Shown here: piece by piece, positions 61,906 to 64,000 of the stretch | How positions within the stretch are numbered: position 1 is the stretch's first letter | How the letters are laid out: the number at the start of each line of letters is the position of its first letter | Origin: Balaenoptera acutorostrata | Lineage: Eukaryota > Chordata > Mammalia > Artiodactyla > Balaenopteridae | Direction of reading: 5' to 3' | DNA: 64,000 bases | Assembly: GCF_949987535.1 (NCBI RefSeq) | Contig: NC_080067.1 | Coordinates: 56,230,405 to 56,294,404 of the forward strand | The notes under the pieces: model-generated | The model's input: only the letters and a program-made list of their open reading frames with translations | Databases searched by the model: none | What the model was told of the DNA's origin: nothing | Translations under genes and position numbers: made by a program

Positions 61906-62811
61906 CTTGTCTCTCTTTCTGTGAACGTGGTTTTTGTTCCACAGGCTGCAGAAGTGTAGGTCTTGCTTCTGCTGTCTGCCCTCTGGTGGTTGAGCCTATC
62001 TAAGAGGCTTGTGCAAGTTTCCTGATGGGAGGGACTGGTGGTGGGTAGAGCTGCGTGTTGCTTTAGTGGGCAGAGCTCAGTAAAACTTTAATCCGCTTGC
62101 CTGCTGATGGGTGGGGCTGGGTCTCCTCCCTGTTGGTTGTTTTGTCTGAGGCGACCCAACACTGGAGCCTACCCGGGCTCTTTGGTGGGGCTAATGGCGG
62201 ACTCTGGGAGGGCTCATGCCAAGGAGTACTTCCCAGAACTTCTGTTTCCAGTGTCCTTGCCCCCGCAGTGAACCAAAGCCACCCTCCACCTCTACAGGAG
62301 ACCCTCCTACAGTAGCAGGTAGGTCTGGTTCAGTCTTCCAAGGGGTCACTGATCCTTCCCCTGGGTCCTGATGTGCACAGTACTTTGTGTGTTCCCTCCA
62401 AGAGTGGAGTCTCTCTTTCCCCCAGTCCTGTCGAAGTTTTGCAGTCAAATCCCCCTAGCCTTCAAAGTCTGATTCTCTAGGAATTCCTCCTCCCATTGCT
62501 GGACCCTCAGGTTGGGAAGCCTGACGTGGGGCTCAGAACCTTCACTCCAGTGGGTGGACTTCTGTGGTATAAGTGTTCTCCAGTTTGTGGGTCACCCATC
62601 TAGCAGTTATGGGATTTGAGTTTATTGTGAATGCACCCCTCCTACCATCTCATTTTGGCTTCTCCTTTGTCTTTGGATGTGGGGTATCTTTTTTGGTGAG
62701 TTACAGTGTCTTCCTGTCGATGATTGTTCAGCAGTTAGTCATGATTCCATTGTCCTCGCAAGAGGGAGTGAGATCATGTCCTTCTATTCTGCCATCTTGA
62801 ACCAATCTGCC
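61906..62811 (-). promoter_or_regulatory. Outer L1 5' UTR (putative internal promoter region)
   Basis: A 0.9-kb region between the ORF1 start and the L1 5' end at 62811. It belongs to a different, shorter 5' UTR type than the inner L1. The 5' end 'aagatggcagaatagaagga' on the - strand is the typical cetartiodactyl L1 start. Activity is unknown. Confidence 0.6.
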
Positions 62812-62828
62812 CAGTAAATGTATTTCTT

Positions 62829-63200
62829 GAGCACTTATTCTGTGTCAGGTCTTGCCCTTAGAGAGCCTAGATTAAAGGAAAGACAGACACAAAAATAATT
62901 CTTTAGTTAATTAATTGCAATTGTAAATTTTAGGAAGGAGTAGAGTTTTGTTCGTTTGTTTTTTGAGAACACATAGTGCAAGACCTGGCCTGTCCTGAGA
63001 GTCAAATACCACTTCTTAATCTGGCAAGGATGAATGGGCGTTAGCTGGTTGAGGCAGGAATAAGGTGGGCAGAGGTGAAGGAGTGCACAGAGAGCATTGC
63101 AGACAGAGGGAACAGTATGCTTGATGGTTTTGAGGCAGGGAGGAACAAGGCTTGCTCTAAGAACTATAAGATGAATGTGACACTGACATCCTTCCAATTT
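62829..63200 (-). repeat. L2-like element interrupted by the outer L1
   Basis: 'gagcacttattctgtgtcag' continues from 'attcattcagtaaatat' at about 49112-49130, across the 13.7-kb L1 block. Further on, 'gaggcaggaataaggtgggc', 'gacagagggaacagtatgct' and 'ggttttgaggcagggaggaa' follow the reverse L2 order. Confidence 0.65.
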
Positions 63201-64000
63201 CTAGAAATATATAGTCATTATTTTAATAGTGTTAGTCTCGCACATGGTAATTTTTAACTACAGTTTTTTAAGCTTTGTTATGTCCTTTAATTTATATTTA
63301 GATATAAATTAGTGATTTTTTAAACTTTTGTTATCTAAAGGAACTAAATGAGATTAGAACTTAAAAGTGAGGTTCTTAAAAGAACATACTTTGCCGTGGC
63401 ATCCGTGGTTTAGTCTTTTCGGAAGTTGTCTTCTGATAACTAAATATCTATGTTATATGGCTAAAACACTGACATTTAGGTAATAGATTCGAAAATTTGA
63501 ATGTTTGATGGGTCTTATTTGTAATATTTATTTTATACTGTTCATTGTTATTTCCAGGTTCTATACACGCTTTTTTTTTTTCCCCCAAACATTTTTCTTA
63601 TAAATTGCTTTCTAATGTTACACCGTAGACTCAGGTCAGTAATAGATACTTGGGAATGGTATGCAACAATGTTAGATCAGAAACTCATTTCTCTGTTCAG
63701 TTTTCCTTTGCAAGTTATAGTTTCTGGTCTTTTTTCTTCTTTAATTGTTGTTTCTGATTTAGTGAAAGAAAAAAAGGAATTGTCTGAAAGAAAAAGTATC
63801 TTAACATTGGGGTTGTTTTTTTTTTTTTTTTAGTTACATAGCATAAGCAACACAGGAGAATTCACTTAGCTAAATTCAAATGCATGAACTTACCCTCCTC
63901 AAATTTGAACTAGATCTAAGACATATCCTAAGTTTTGTGTTTATACAAGATTCTGTGCCACATACTTCTTGTCTAGTACATAAATTTAGGTAATAAAACC

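Larger units (their letters stand above)
49138..62811 (-). mobile_element. Outer L1, near full length, carrying three later insertions
   Basis: The element runs from its 3' end at 49138 to its 5' end at 62811 (5' terminus ggcagattggttcaagatgg on the - strand). The target duplication is cagtaaatatatttctt (49121-49137) against cagtaaatgtatttctt (62812-62828), 16/17. Removing the inner L1, two SINEs and their duplications leaves about 5.9 kb: 3' UTR about 0.2 kb, ORF2, a 58-nt spacer, ORF1 and a 0.9-kb 5' UTR. Both ORFs are broken. Confidence 0.93.
26688..64000 (+). other. FNDC3B: FNDC3B intron 2 (5' part)
   Basis: Everything downstream of the donor at 26688 is intron by position. The next FNDC3B coding exon should open in frame 0 and begin the conserved VILVQVNPGE region, and it is not seen here. 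Outside the repeats listed separately I see nothing assignable in 26975-27780, 28855-30655, 31760-33430, 33560-34550, 34990-36470, 36720-37785, 38530-40640, 40835-42000, 42480-43235, 43370-44590, 44790-45360, 46020-49110 and 63200-64000. A stretch around 34690-34985 resembles an old DNA-transposon remnant, but I could not name the family. Confidence 0.85.

Overview
The window looks like a piece of mammalian nuclear genome, most likely from a cetacean. It is AT-rich, has no compact gene arrangement, and is full of interspersed repeats. The diagnostic repeats are ten tRNA-derived CHR-type SINEs, the family typical of whales, dolphins and their close relatives. I saw no ruminant BovB/Bov-tA and no pig PRE-1 elements. 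The species call is inference from repeat content.

The only protein-coding gene segment I can support is one exon on the + strand at 26549..26687. It carries the first 37 codons of FNDC3B (fibronectin type III domain containing 3B, also called FAD104) between a good 3' splice site and a strong 5' splice site. Everything to its left is part of intron 1 and everything to its right is part of intron 2. Neither the first exon and promoter nor the next coding exon is in view.

Layout: 1-26.5 kb is intron 1, mostly old unique sequence with MIR, L2, L1 and hAT remnants. It also holds a 24-bp minisatellite (8.0-8.2 kb), a perfect 28-bp inverted repeat (12.48 kb), a C18 tract (14.67 kb) and CHR SINEs at the left edge, 20.3 and 22.4 kb. 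26.7-49.1 kb is intron 2, with five more SINEs, an L1 split by a 493-bp Tigger1-type element, two Tigger7/MER44-like elements and L2/MIR remnants. 49.1-62.8 kb is a nested block: a nearly full-length older L1 on the - strand, broken by a second full-length L1 (7.1 kb, also - strand) and by two CHR SINEs 49 bp apart. 62.8-64 kb returns to intron, in the other half of an L2-like element that the outer L1 split.

The elements do not act together as a pathway. Their interest is as a dated stack of insertions and as possible cis effects on FNDC3B RNA: inverted SINE pairs around the coding exon, a SINE 68 bp past its splice donor, and two L1 5' UTRs oriented against the gene. I found no prokaryote-like system, CRISPR array, operon or intact mobile-element gene. 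Almost all small open frames in the window are chance frames or translations of SINE/L1 sequence.
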